Source: Tanypteryx hageni
Taxonomy: Eukaryota > Arthropoda > Insecta > Odonata > Petaluridae
Direction of reading: 5' to 3'
DNA: 64,000 nt
Assembly: GCA_028673005.1 (NCBI GenBank)
Contig: CM054117.1
Location: 50,172,870-50,236,869, forward strand
A program made the translations under genes and the position numbers. This document shows, in pieces, positions 1 to 9,960 of this stretch; positions within the stretch are counted from its first letter, which is position 1, and every line of letters starts with the position of its first letter. The notes under the pieces were generated by a model. That model saw nothing but the letters and a program-made list of their open reading frames with translations. It searched no databases and was not told the origin of the DNA.

Positions 1-1054
1 CTTATGAGAATAAACATTTGTACGTACTTATGTATATAAATAGACTAGCAAAATTTCCCGGCGTGGCTCGGGGTTTTGCTTTACATCATTCTTTCACGTT
101 GTTGTGCGATTAGAGTGTGTGCTTGCCGTGGATATTCAAGTGCTCGAAAATTTGCCATTCTTCTTCACGTCGATTCTGTGTCTTTTCGTCATTTTCTGCA
201 GCTCTAGATGTTGCCCACTTTTTTGTGTTTGTGTTGGGTCAGAAATTGTTCTCTTTTTTGGTGGTATTGTGACTGTAAAGTATATGTGTGATCGGTTTCC
301 ATTAAAACCTTTGATGTCGTTTTCATGACGTTTAGCTTTTTCTATTGTTACAAACCTATTAAAACACCTTTCTCGTCAATTAAAAATTAAATTTTACGCT
401 AAATCGACTTAAATTTGAATTCTGTCTTTAAAAAATATTAAGGTGATACTTTAAGCTCAGTACATGTTTTCGTTCCGAGATTTCATCTTCGTTTAATGTA
501 ATCTAAATTTGCGAACAATAAAATACTACACGTCCAGCAATTGATATTTACGCGTTATCTTACGGAAAAATGTCAATCCTCTATATTGGCAGTACTGACT
601 AATCCCGGATGACCAAACCTGAACCATTCACTAAGTTAACGTGCAAGAAATAACCATACCAAATTTGGTTGTTCTAGGTCTTATAGTTTGGGCGTGCACA
701 ATGATGTCCACAAACACACTTTCGGAAATATATATGTAGATATTTATTCGTGTATACATGTACGATAAAGTCCACATACAACAAATATGAGTTATATAAA
801 AGGTTAAATCGACTGAGGAAGACGGGAATTTGTGGAATTGTATATCCAAAAAGAAACTTAAATGCATAAAATGTGCTATTTCTCCATTTTACTCCGTCTT
901 GTAAAAATATCATTTGAGAATTTCCTATCATCCTGCCCCGTGTTCGGAGGCACGTATCTTACGTTCGGGTATAGTCAGTCGCGCTTCATTTTATTTATCG
1001 AACGATTTTATGGACTCGTACTTCGTAAAATCCCCAACAGGTAAATTCTTCTCG

Positions 1055-1055
<1 letters not shown>
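1..1055. other. AT-rich stretch without a recognised gene
   Basis: The open frames here are short and of random composition. No repeat family shared with the rest of the window was found. Confidence 0.5.

Positions 1056-1117
<62 letters not shown>
1056..1117. repeat. (TA)n microsatellite
   Basis: About 31 uninterrupted TA units. A shorter, impure TA stretch follows at 1145-1171. The predicted Ile-Tyr peptide across it is an artefact of the repeat. Confidence 0.97.
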
Positions 1118-1121
<4 letters not shown>

Positions 1122-1932
1122 CACCTCTTCTTTTCCCTAAGTTTATATATATTTATATATATATGTATGTATAGGAGAATTTATTCTTTTTGAATGCATA
1201 GTGAAGACGTTTAAGGACGAAAGAATCGCATTTCGTCAACTTGAATATCTCCCAATCAAGTCGCTTTATCTATTCATTTTGCCGCACCCCGCTTTCGTCT
1301 CCATCTTCTTCTTCCTCCGCCCTCTCCCCCCTCTTTTTATCCCTTCCTCGCATCTTTCTCTTATCTCATCCCAACTTTCTTTTACTTTCGCGAAACTTCT
1401 TCTCCCCGACTTTTAGCGCTCCTGACTTGATGTCATCTTCATGGCACGTACTGAGGCCGTAAAGCCAAAACCCTATCTTTCTTCTTTACTCTCGGAGTTC
1501 TTCCATTTCCTCTTCTCTTACTTCCGTTCCAAACATCTACACGCCATCTGTTTTCGTGGTCTATTTTCCCTTTATTTTCTCCTTTTTCTCTCCTGTCGTT
1601 AACACTTGCTGTTGTATTTTGTCTTTCCTCACCCAATAGCTTATTTCCCTTTCTTTACCCTTACCATTAATCCCCTCTTCACACCGTGTGTTCACGTTTT
1701 GGCGGAATGAACGGCTATTAGACGTCATCGTTGCATAGTTTCGGTGGTATTGGACGGAAACAGTCGTCATTATTTTTGTCATTGTCGATAATTACTCACG
1801 AAGTCGCTATAAAAACTTTTAAGGGTCATAGAAGCGCTTAGATATTACTCGTGCGTTTCTAAAATAATACAAATGAAAATTACTGTCCCCGGATTTGTGT
1901 CCTCTCCTGGTTATTGTCAAGGTAACCCTATC
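1118..1932. other. No gene seen; pyrimidine-biased on the plus strand
   Basis: From about 1280 to 1680 the plus strand is dominated by C and T. Apparent Ser/Pro/Leu-rich frames reflect that bias. Confidence 0.5.
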
Positions 1933-2065
1933 AGTTGATGATGGCTTTGTTCTGCTGCTTTGTAGCCGAAACGTTCTTGTGATTTCAACATTCGCTTTAT
2001 GTTTGCCGGAATTGTTTGGCCATCAAATGCATTTCAGCAACGAATTGAGCTCAATATTTTTATTC
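1933..2065 (+). repeat. Dispersed repeat end with hammerhead-like fold, copy 1
   Basis: The segment reads GTTGATGATGGC, a short hairpin, then TTTGTAGCCGAAACG. The same arrangement (GATGRYGGC, hairpin, TTTGTAGCC, RAAAYG) recurs at 19.73, 19.81 and 46.63 kb and in decayed form at 39.23 kb. Some copies share a downstream GAGCTC-containing stretch (here near 2050). The layout resembles the hammerhead-type motifs reported at ends of Penelope-like retroelements, but one extra base separates the CUGANGA-like part from the stem, so ribozyme activity is not claimed. Confidence 0.4.
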
Positions 2066-2840
2066 TTGTGATTCATCTCCTCACTATTGCTATCTTTATT
2101 CTTTCCCGTCTTCGTTTTATCTAGCGACGGCAATGAGAAAACAGTGGTAGATTTCCACTTGTTTTAATATATGAAAGTACCTAGGCTTGGCTTTGTTTTA
2201 AATCGTCCCGTAGATCCAATGCTGAAAATGATGTTTAGCGAGGCTAGTCTTAGTTTTTTATATTCAGCACTAACGTTGATAAAGAAATATTATTTCGCGA
2301 TAATTTGGGGAGTTTCTCCATAGTAACAACAGAGGGAAAACAACTACGCCCGAGGGGGCTTTAATACAAAGCGAAACCTAGGTAAAGTATTTAAAAAATC
2401 TAATTTGGCCACCACATGACTTTCTCCAAACCTGTAATATATCTAAAAATTCCAAATAGGTTACGTAAGAATAAATATTTTAAGAAACGGTGAAAAAATT
2501 TTGACTTTACCAAGAACAGAAATAAACTCAAACCATACCCTTCTGATATTGGATATAGCCACAAAGCTCCAACAATTAAGAAAAGAAAAAGGTGTGTTAC
2601 TAAGATGTAACTACGCGTCAATTGCTAAGAATGGTAGGTGGCGTGGTGATGACAGCTAAAAATATAAGATATCTCTTAAACAATACATTATATGGGAAAA
2701 TATTTCAAACAAGTGTTGTAGAAAATTTAATTTTCTACTACTTTTATTCCAATACATTTTTACATTTATCAAATATTAAAGCAAATATTTCAAAATAACG
2801 GATAAGTGACAAGAGCAAACACCCACTTCCAATTGACCGA
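2066..2840. other. No gene or recognised repeat
   Basis: AT-rich DNA with only short random frames on both strands. Confidence 0.45.
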
Positions 2841-3095
2841 TTTTTAACAAAAACTAATCAGTTCTTGTATCTTTCATAACAATGTTAAATATGAAATTTT
2901 GCGTTGAACTGATTAATAGTTTTTGAGTTGAGAGTACACACAAAAAGCTATCACATACACACACAGACATCATCGAGAAAATGATCAAAACGTGTTCAGG
3001 GGACCTCAAAACGTGTATTTCCGTTGAAATCTGAAGTCGATTTTTTCATGAATACAATGCTTTCCCCTATACTACGTACATGGAGAAAGTAATGT
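2841..3095 (+). repeat. Palindrome-ended dispersed repeat, diverged copy
   Basis: The segment at 3003-3095 (ACCTCAAAACGTGTATTTCC, then AAGTCGATTTTTTCATGA, then TATACTACGTACATGGAG, then AAAGTAATGTGG) matches the right ends of the copies at 18.59-18.68 kb and 47.09-47.18 kb. The terminal palindrome is weakened here by substitutions. The left boundary is uncertain. Confidence 0.55.
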
Positions 3096-3199
3096 GGACA
3101 TTTATATTTGTTCTTTTTGTACCTGCCCTGGAGAAATTGTAGTAAATAATATCGGTAATTTTCTCCTTTTTCCTTTCTTTTTCGCCTTCTCTTCCTCTT

Positions 3200-5030
3200 C
3201 ATCTTAAAAAACTAAGCGATATCTTCTTTCTCTTTTTTATGAATTCTCATATCGCTTCCTACCATCTTTCCTCATTCATTCTTCCGAATTTCCCTCGCGC
3301 AGATTTCCCGCACATTTCCCCCATATCTTTTTCCGCTTCATTTCCGCATCTCCTTTCGCCTTTCTCTTCGCCGTCGATCTCACTGCTCATCTGCGCCTCC
3401 GTGAACTGTAATTTGGATTCCTTTTTCCTATCTCTCGCTATCGTCTCCCTCCCTCCCTCTTTTTTTCTTTATGCGTGATATTGCCTCGCTACATTTATCG
3501 CGCCGCATCCTTTACAAGTGGCGTTTTTTTATTCATCACGGGACGCTCGTATTTTGTCCATTTCCCCGTCCCCTTTCTTTGTGATATTTTTGTTTCATAC
3601 AAATCTTTACTGGTGGAATGTCATTTTTTAAAAGTAATGCCATATTTATTTTTGAATCGTGATACGTTTCTTTGTTTATTTATTTATCTTTTCGACACCC
3701 TTTCATTTCTCCCCCTCCATTTTTCTCTCCTTCATCTTCACTTTCATCATATTCACCTATTTTCGTATCTTCTTTTTATCTAAATTTCCTCTCTCCCCTC
3801 TTCTTATTTCTTAATATTTGCATAACCTGACCTGTGTCCTCTATTTATTTCTCCTCTCCCTGTATTTCTTACCGGATTACCATCGCCTTTTCCCTCTTCG
3901 TCCCACCATCTCCGTATTTACCTCTCATAATACACAACCGTCCTCGTTTCTCGCTTAAACCTCACTCACTTTCCTCGCTTTACATCGTCGCTTGCCATCA
4001 TCTTATCTATTCCTGCTCAGCCGCCCATTCCTCTATCATCCTCGTACCCTCGCCACCCAACCCTTTTCATACCCTCTCTCTCTACCTCTCGACTCCTCCG
4101 GATTTTTCCTCCCTCCTTCGCCTTGGATTTTTTTAAGCCTTCACCACTCTACCCCAACGTTTTGATCATCTCCGTCACTCAACGCGAAATCCCTAGCTCC
4201 TACTCTACTCCTCTCTTTCGCTCTTCACCCTTTCTCTGTCATCCTCTCTCTCTGTCAGCCTCTTTCCTTCGCTCTCTCTTATCCTTGCTCTCTCTCATCC
4301 TCTGTCCTAGGCTCTCGTTCTTTCCTATCTTCTTTGCTCTCTTTTTCTACCGCTCTCCTTCGCTCTCTTTCTTCCTTCTCGCTCCCTCTCATTCTTTTCG
4401 CCCTCTCTATTTCCTCCCACCTCTCTCTCTCTCCTCCCTTCTCTCCTCCCTCCACTTCCCCCTCCCTTCTACCCCTCCCTCCTCTCTTTGTTCCCTCTCC
4501 TTTCTCTCTCCCCTATCCCTCGCTCTCATCCCCTCATACCACCTCTCTCATCCTCTCCATCTTTCTCTCCATCCCTCTTTCATTTTCCCTCAATCTCTTT
4601 TATCACTCCTCTCTCTCATCTTCTCTGTCTAACCCTCCCTTTCCACCTTTTTCTTCGTCTCTCTCTCTCTTTGACTAGCGTCACCCCTCGTCTCCTTTCG
4701 TAGGCACCCTCATCTCTCTCGTTCTATATATGCTTGCCTCAATTTCGAAAGGATTTCCAAGGCTACCCGCATACAGACGAACCCTGGAACTTCCCTATCC
4801 ACCACCCTTCTCCTTATTCCTCCCTCCCTCTCCCTCGTTTCCCACTCTTATCCTCCTATACATCCCTCCTCAGAAACGGCCAACCAACCCCTTCTCAATA
4901 TTAAGGTCAGTCAGGCCCATTCATTCGCGGACGCCGCATCTAATCCACCATCCCAAGAGCACCCTTCCCTCTCTGTCTCCTTTCTTCTTCCCCTACCCTC
5001 TCCCTTACTCTTTTCCTTCTACCTAATCCT
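3200..5030. repeat. Long polypyrimidine tract (C/T on plus strand)
   Basis: Almost 1.8 kb in which the plus strand is mostly C and T, densest at 4200-4680 with many CTCT and CCCT runs. Open frames of up to 169 codons across it are Ser/Leu/Pro/Phe only and are composition artefacts. Such mirror-like tracts can form triplex (H-DNA) structures; that is general knowledge, not shown here. Confidence 0.85.
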
Positions 5031-5194
5031 CTCTTGTACCATTCCGTCGCTACGTCTTTCCTATTCAGAGGTCTCAGGAATTGAATGTGTGTATGTGTGC
5101 GTTTATAAGCTGAAGGCACCTACTACTTCTTAAAAACACACCAGATACATTTCTGCTGCGACCTCTGTTTAATGGATACTCTATCTCTCCTGTT

Positions 5195-5470
5195 CTCGTA
5201 GTATTTTTATGTGTTCTTTACCAGCGAAGCGATAATCGCGGAACAACTTATAGGCACATTTCGTCCTTCTGTCCTTCCGTCCGTCTGTCGGGGCTTTCAT
5301 CTCCTGAATTTGCTGGACGGGTTTAATTAAGTACGAGTGATACTTATTAAAATTTATTGCCGAATTGTGATTTTGAACTGTATCCGTCAAGTCGAAATTC
5401 CACTTTACATATGCACTGAAATAAACTTTTGCTCGTATCCGACAAGCAACAATGAAATACCACATTTCTC
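5195..5470 (+). repeat. Dispersed repeat with GTCCGTCTGTC module
   Basis: The run TATGTGTTCTTTACCAGCGA, an ATCGCGGAAC block, a CCTTCCGTCCGTCTGTC stretch and CTTTCATCTCCTGAA recur in the same order at 36,400-36,600 (TATGTGTTCTTTAACTGCGA, GTAGCGGAAC, CGTCTGTCTGTCG, CTTTCATCTCTTGAA). Non-coding; element class unknown. Confidence 0.55.
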
Positions 5471-5636
5471 TCTCCTTAACTCTGTAAAGTATGGATTGAA
5501 AAATTTATTCGAATATAGGACAGAATTTACATCAAAAAGGTCCGAAAGACTTACTTACGGCTTATAGTTTCGGAAATAAAAATTCGACTGAATCTCAAGA
5601 ATCACGTATCACGTATCGCTATTCTCTCTCTCTCTC

Positions 5637-5760
5637 GCTGAAGAAGGGCTTAACCCCGAAAAGTTTTCGTTTTTGTGTTTTTACGTGTCTTACTTCGACA
5701 CCCCCAGAGGCTCGCCAACTCTGGTATCCACTGGGCTCCTTCCAACACCTTGTTGCTACC
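5637..5760 (+). repeat. CAACACCTTGTTG-type repeat, copy A
   Basis: Reads GCTGAAGAAGGGC, CCCCGAAAAGTTTTCG, a T/G-rich part, TTCGACACCCCCAG, CTCGCCAACT and finally CCAACACCTTGTTGCTACC. The order matches five further copies at 24.93-25.94 and 62.16 kb. Unlike them it has no (TA)n tail. The CTGAAGAAGGGC/GCCCGAAAG pairing at its start resembles hammerhead-like motifs of Penelope-like elements. Confidence 0.65.
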
Positions 5761-7188
5761 GTTAACACATGTGTATTTGTTTACATCGGTCGCTGTGGCG
5801 GTTCTATCGGCTGACAGCAATAAGGAGAGAAAAATTTGTTGTTTTTTTTTAAACCACATTTTCTCCCCGTAGCTCTTATAATAATAATAATAATGAAAAA
5901 AGCCTTTGAAATCTCTATGCAATCCATTTATGGAGTATACTTTTCCTTTTTGTTCTTTCCTCTACGCGATGAACCTTTTTGAGTTTGTCCTCCGAACAGC
6001 ACACGCGCTCTTGTTTCATAATGCAACATCGTTGGACTATGTTGTTTTTTTCTAGGCTCGGCTCGTACCCTCGTTTCCTCTCAGAGGGAATATTTTTAAG
6101 GTTCTCCGCTATCCTACGCGCTCCAAATATTTTACGTTCAGAATAATTATTTTCCTATCCTGAGTTCTCGGTGTAACCCTCCGGCGAGTTTTCGTAACCG
6201 CCTCGCGCGTTGGATGTCCGGCATGTTATCTTCGGAGCTGATAGGTTCGCTGTTACCGTTTTTTTTTTTCATTATTTCGCGACGGTGTATGGAGAATGAA
6301 AGGTCGCTGCGCGTATCGTGCGTGCGGTGAGAGAGATAGCCAGTGGTGACGTGATGGGGTGTAGTTGTTCGAGCGTGTGATCTGATGGAAGGAGAGATAT
6401 TATACTTATTTTGGACGATCCAATTACGACGAGGGGTTACTTCAGGTTACGGTAAATTAATGCAGCGTTGTTAAAATTATAAACTAAGAAAAAATATAAA
6501 AAACTGTTTTAATCACACTGCCTAATTTCACATTACACTATATGAAAACAACCGGTTTCGATAAATAGTCTCCATCACAATCGCCTGATGATGGTTGTTA
6601 TTCACCGGACGTTTTTATATACTGTCATGTGGAATTAGTCTAAGTTTGATTAAAACTGTGTTGCTTCGATTTTAATTTTAACGACGCTACTTTACGATAG
6701 TATGGAATTCCAAATTTCACGATAAATCAGTATCAGTTATTTCGAGTTATTGTTAGTATTTTTTCTTAGGTCAATTCTTATGTTAACTGTCGGTAGATGC
6801 AATAATTTACCTATGTACACACCTCTCGAATCGTGCGACTTTGCTCTACGAGTTTATGGTTTACTCTTTAGAGAACCACCTTGATTTGGATGGCCACCAA
6901 TTTCAATGCAGTACGGTTTTGAAACGATCTTCGTGCATTGAACAATCATAAAATGCTCCAGTATGACTCGGAGATCATTAGAAAGGATTTAAGAAGCAAT
7001 TCCGATTATAAAGTCACTAAATTGATGCAAGTTGAAGTGAAATTTTTTAACATGTATTTCTATTGGAAGACCTATCCCACTCTGCAAGGTATTTTTCAGG
7101 AACGCATGTACGGTGCAAAGTAGGCGATCGGTGCATTTGTTAACTTTCATTATCACAGGAGTGTTTATAGTGAGTTTTATTTATTTAT
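5761..7188. other. No gene seen
   Basis: Holds a short (ATA)n at 5878-5894, a poly-T run near 6260 and a lone CCTGATGATGG at 6583 that lacks the partner GCCGAAA and so is not counted as a repeat copy. Frames are short. Confidence 0.45.
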
Positions 7189-7217
7189 CATAAATAAACA
7201 AATAAATAAATAAATAA

Positions 7218-7274
<57 letters not shown>
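7189..7274. repeat. (AAAT)n plus (TA)n microsatellite
   Basis: AAAT units from about 7189 pass into about 26 TA units at 7222-7274. The compound array directly precedes a LINE 3' fragment. Confidence 0.95.
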
Positions 7275-7276
<2 letters not shown>

Positions 7277-7277
<1 letters not shown>

Positions 7278-7486
7278 GCTATAAGAAACAGGAAGGCGAA
7301 TTGTATCAGAAATTACCTTAGGAGAGAGAGCATGATTAAAGATGTGTTAAAAGAAATGCTGGAAGGAGAAAAAGAGAAAGAGGCAGAAAAAGGTTTCAGC
7401 TGATAGACGACATGAATTGGAAATAGATCTACCTAGACATGAAGAAGACTGCGGAAAATAAGAGTTGATGGAGAACCAGCTTTAAC
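7277..7486 (+). pseudogene. LINE reverse transcriptase C-terminal tail, broken copy
   Basis: One frame reads RNRKANCIRNYLRRESMIKD and continues through Glu/Lys-rich residues to a stop after KGFS; shifting frame gives FQLIDDM-like residues. This resembles the RKxNWxGHxLRRExLxKDVxEG...RFQxIDDI tail of animal LINE polyproteins. Tail residues and the 3' non-coding end are shared with 14.66-14.91 kb and, reversed, 25.94-26.30 kb. Heavily 5'-truncated and frameshifted, so dead. Confidence 0.6.
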
Positions 7487-7858
7487 CCGCCGTTGGTCGC
7501 GTGGTGAGCGAATCTCTCACCTCAAGAATAAACATGCTTTCATTTTTCTATACAAGTTACGACTTTCGGGATCGGTATACCTTCCTAAAAGTATTCGAAT
7601 TTACATCTCATGTTATCGCAGATATTTTTTGTTAATGAATAGGAACAATAGCGACGTATACGATTAAGAGGTTATTGTCGATTCACCCGCCGTCGAGAGT
7701 GTTGCATTTGTTATGTACCAGTCTCCTCACCATATTGCAATTATACAATTTTTAGTTTTATATTACTATTGTAGCAATTTCCACAGTTTTTACAGTTTTA
7801 TTTTTTAGAATTGTGTAAATAGAGTATTGTACATTAATATAATAATATATAAAATACA
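7487..7858. other. Unknown 370-bp insert within a LINE 3' end
   Basis: Relative to the copy at 14.86 kb, TTTAACC and AGAAYAATCA, which are adjacent there, are separated here by about 370 bp. The insert starts CGCCGTTGGTCGCGTGGTG and ends in an AT-rich stretch (TAATATAATAATATATAAAA). No target duplication is obvious and the ends are not TG...CA. A SINE-like body is possible because the left end resembles a Pol III A box. Confidence 0.4.
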
Positions 7859-7896
7859 GAACAATCACGAACCTGTCTCCGGACAGACTACCTATG

Positions 7897-7898
<2 letters not shown>
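7859..7898 (+). repeat. LINE 3' non-coding end, detached part
   Basis: GAACCTGTCTCCGGACAGAC followed by TACCTATGATTA matches the 3' end at 14,876-14,905, which follows the coding tail directly there. A (TA)n array takes the place of the tail repeat. Confidence 0.6.

Positions 7899-7959
<61 letters not shown>
7899..7959. repeat. (TA)n microsatellite
   Basis: About 30 pure TA units immediately after the LINE 3' end. Expansion from the simple-repeat tail of the LINE is the likely origin. Confidence 0.97.
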
Positions 7960-7961
<2 letters not shown>

Positions 7962-9650
7962 TTAAATATTGCGTAATTATTGTTTAAATATTATTTATCG
8001 TTTATGTCAATCTATTTTTTTTTTCGAGATTAGGCTGTTTCACAATAGAGTACCTTAATGTCCCATTCAGTCATCGGCGACAAGTGCATCGTTGAATTTC
8101 ATATGTGAGTGAATCGTAATAAAAGCGCCAAGCCGCATAACTTTTATCTAAAATCCGTTCGCGAATGTTACTCGATTTGCGTGAAATCACACGCTGATAA
8201 ATTGGCAATTCGGAGACTTTATTGCGCGCACTTATGACTGTCATTACTTTAGGCATGAATGGAACTTGGCGAAATTACTTTTTAAATCCTCCGGAGGATT
8301 TCTATGTTCTCAATCTTTGGGCAAATAACAGGATGGCGAGAGGATCGATGCGGGTAATAATACCGTTCCACACAAACATTCGGGATGAGGCTCCCTTCGC
8401 GTTCAACGCAACCTACATTTTGGGTACAATTACGAGATAGATAGAGAGAAGGGGATCCGCGGCCTTGTTCGGTATTGTGCGCCCTTATCCATATTAACTG
8501 TCACGGAGGAGCTCTCCATTAAGCCGTGTTTGAAATTTCCGGGAGATGACTTTGGCTCCAGATTCGTCGGAGATTATTGCGGAACCGCTAGAATGGATCC
8601 ATTGTCAGCCATCCGTTGAACCACTGTTTAGCCCTTGGCCTTGACCTCTCTTCACTATTGTTTCGTCTCCATCTCTCCCTTGTTCGCTTTCTTTCCTCTC
8701 CCATTCCTCCTTTCTCTCTGGATCTTCCTTCCTTGTAAGCAATATGCACTATTTTTTTAATATTACTAAGACCTATTCATGGAAAGAATACCGCCATATT
8801 AATGGGAAGCACACTTAATTTGTCTTTGCATCTCTTTTCATATTCAGCAAGCGATGTAGAGTTTAATGATAATCAGCTCTTAAACCGGGGATTTATGATT
8901 GAATTATCGAGATAACACCATAATTCAATACATCGTATTTTTATAAGACTTAAAGCTATTACGTACATTCTTATTTATCACAAACTTTGAATTTACTCGT
9001 GCGTAATAGGTAACTTTTATTTACAATCATTAAAAACAATGAGTTAATTTTTTTAATTACGGGCAGTATTTGCAGCTCTTAGTAAAAGATTTTTTGAACT
9101 TTTTTCATTTCTTCACATGGCGCCTTTAATTTAACAGGAAAATAACGCCCACCATGGAAACGTGACAGATTAATCAAACGCAAATAGTTACAGTGCATTA
9201 AAATTTCGTTTGCATTTAACACATGAGGAAACATCACGAGGAAAATAATTTTACCCATTAATTTGATGTGATGCATCATCCGAGGTTACGGGTAATCATA
9301 CAGATGGCGTTTCACCATACGTATGCGGTATTTTAATTTTTCACGATCGTCCCATGTAAATGTGGAATCCTATTATCAATAAGCAGTTAGAAAAATTTAT
9401 ATTGCTGGGATGACGAGAATGAATGATGACGTTGATGCGTCGTTATTTAATGTATATTAATGGAACATTTCGATATAGATGCATCATTTTTAGTTTATTT
9501 TCGATTATATTTTTTACTAATTTTTAAAATTTTGGAGATAGTTCTCATTTATAGCAAGTGGTGGTTACAGTATCTCATTTGATAACTGTATTATTTAAAA
9601 CAATGTAATTCAAAAGAGCTTTTCGTTTAGGGGAGTTTTAAGTGGTTTTT
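7960..9650. other. No gene or recognised repeat
   Basis: Mixed unique-looking DNA. The part at 8220-8640 is less AT-rich and of higher complexity than its surroundings, but its frames are short. Confidence 0.45.
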
Positions 9651-9960
9651 TGTATATCTCTTTTGCGTATCTCTCTTCACTTATTCCTTCCACTTATTCA
9701 GTTTTTTTATGCATTTCTCTCCCGCTCTTTCCATCGCTATCCCCACCTCAGTTCCGTTCCTTCCCCCTCTTTTTATGCAGCAATATTTTCACCCACCCTC
9801 TCTCTCGCCTTTTCTTCACCTTTCCTTCCCTCTCTCTCTATTTATTCCTTCGCCTAATCATCATTTTCACCTCTTGTTTCCACTTCCCTATCCCTCCCTT
9901 CCTTTCCTCGCTCGGTGGTCTCTTTATAGCTTTCTCCCTTCGTAACTTTCTCTCTCTTCG
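9651..9960. repeat. Polypyrimidine tract
   Basis: The plus strand is nearly all C and T, with three overlapping Ser/Leu/Phe-rich frames that are composition artefacts. Confidence 0.75.

Noticed and set aside
1033..1047. Splice-like junction CCCCAACAG/GTAAAT
   Set aside because: The pyrimidine tract is short and no branch-point-like sequence precedes it at a good distance; far weaker than 49,155.
914..1174. 86-codon frame with Ile-Tyr repeats
   Set aside because: Translation of a (TA)n microsatellite. The same applies to frames at 25.6-25.9, 59.75-59.94 and 62.2-62.5 kb.
4123..4632. 169-codon plus-strand open frame
   Set aside because: Same reason: a polypyrimidine tract with overlapping equally long frames.
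6583..6620. CCTGATGATGG as a further hammerhead-like repeat end
   Set aside because: The GCCGAAA partner and the shared flank are missing.
7487..7858. Solo LTR
   Set aside because: No TG...CA ends and no flanking duplication could be seen; left as an unknown insert.
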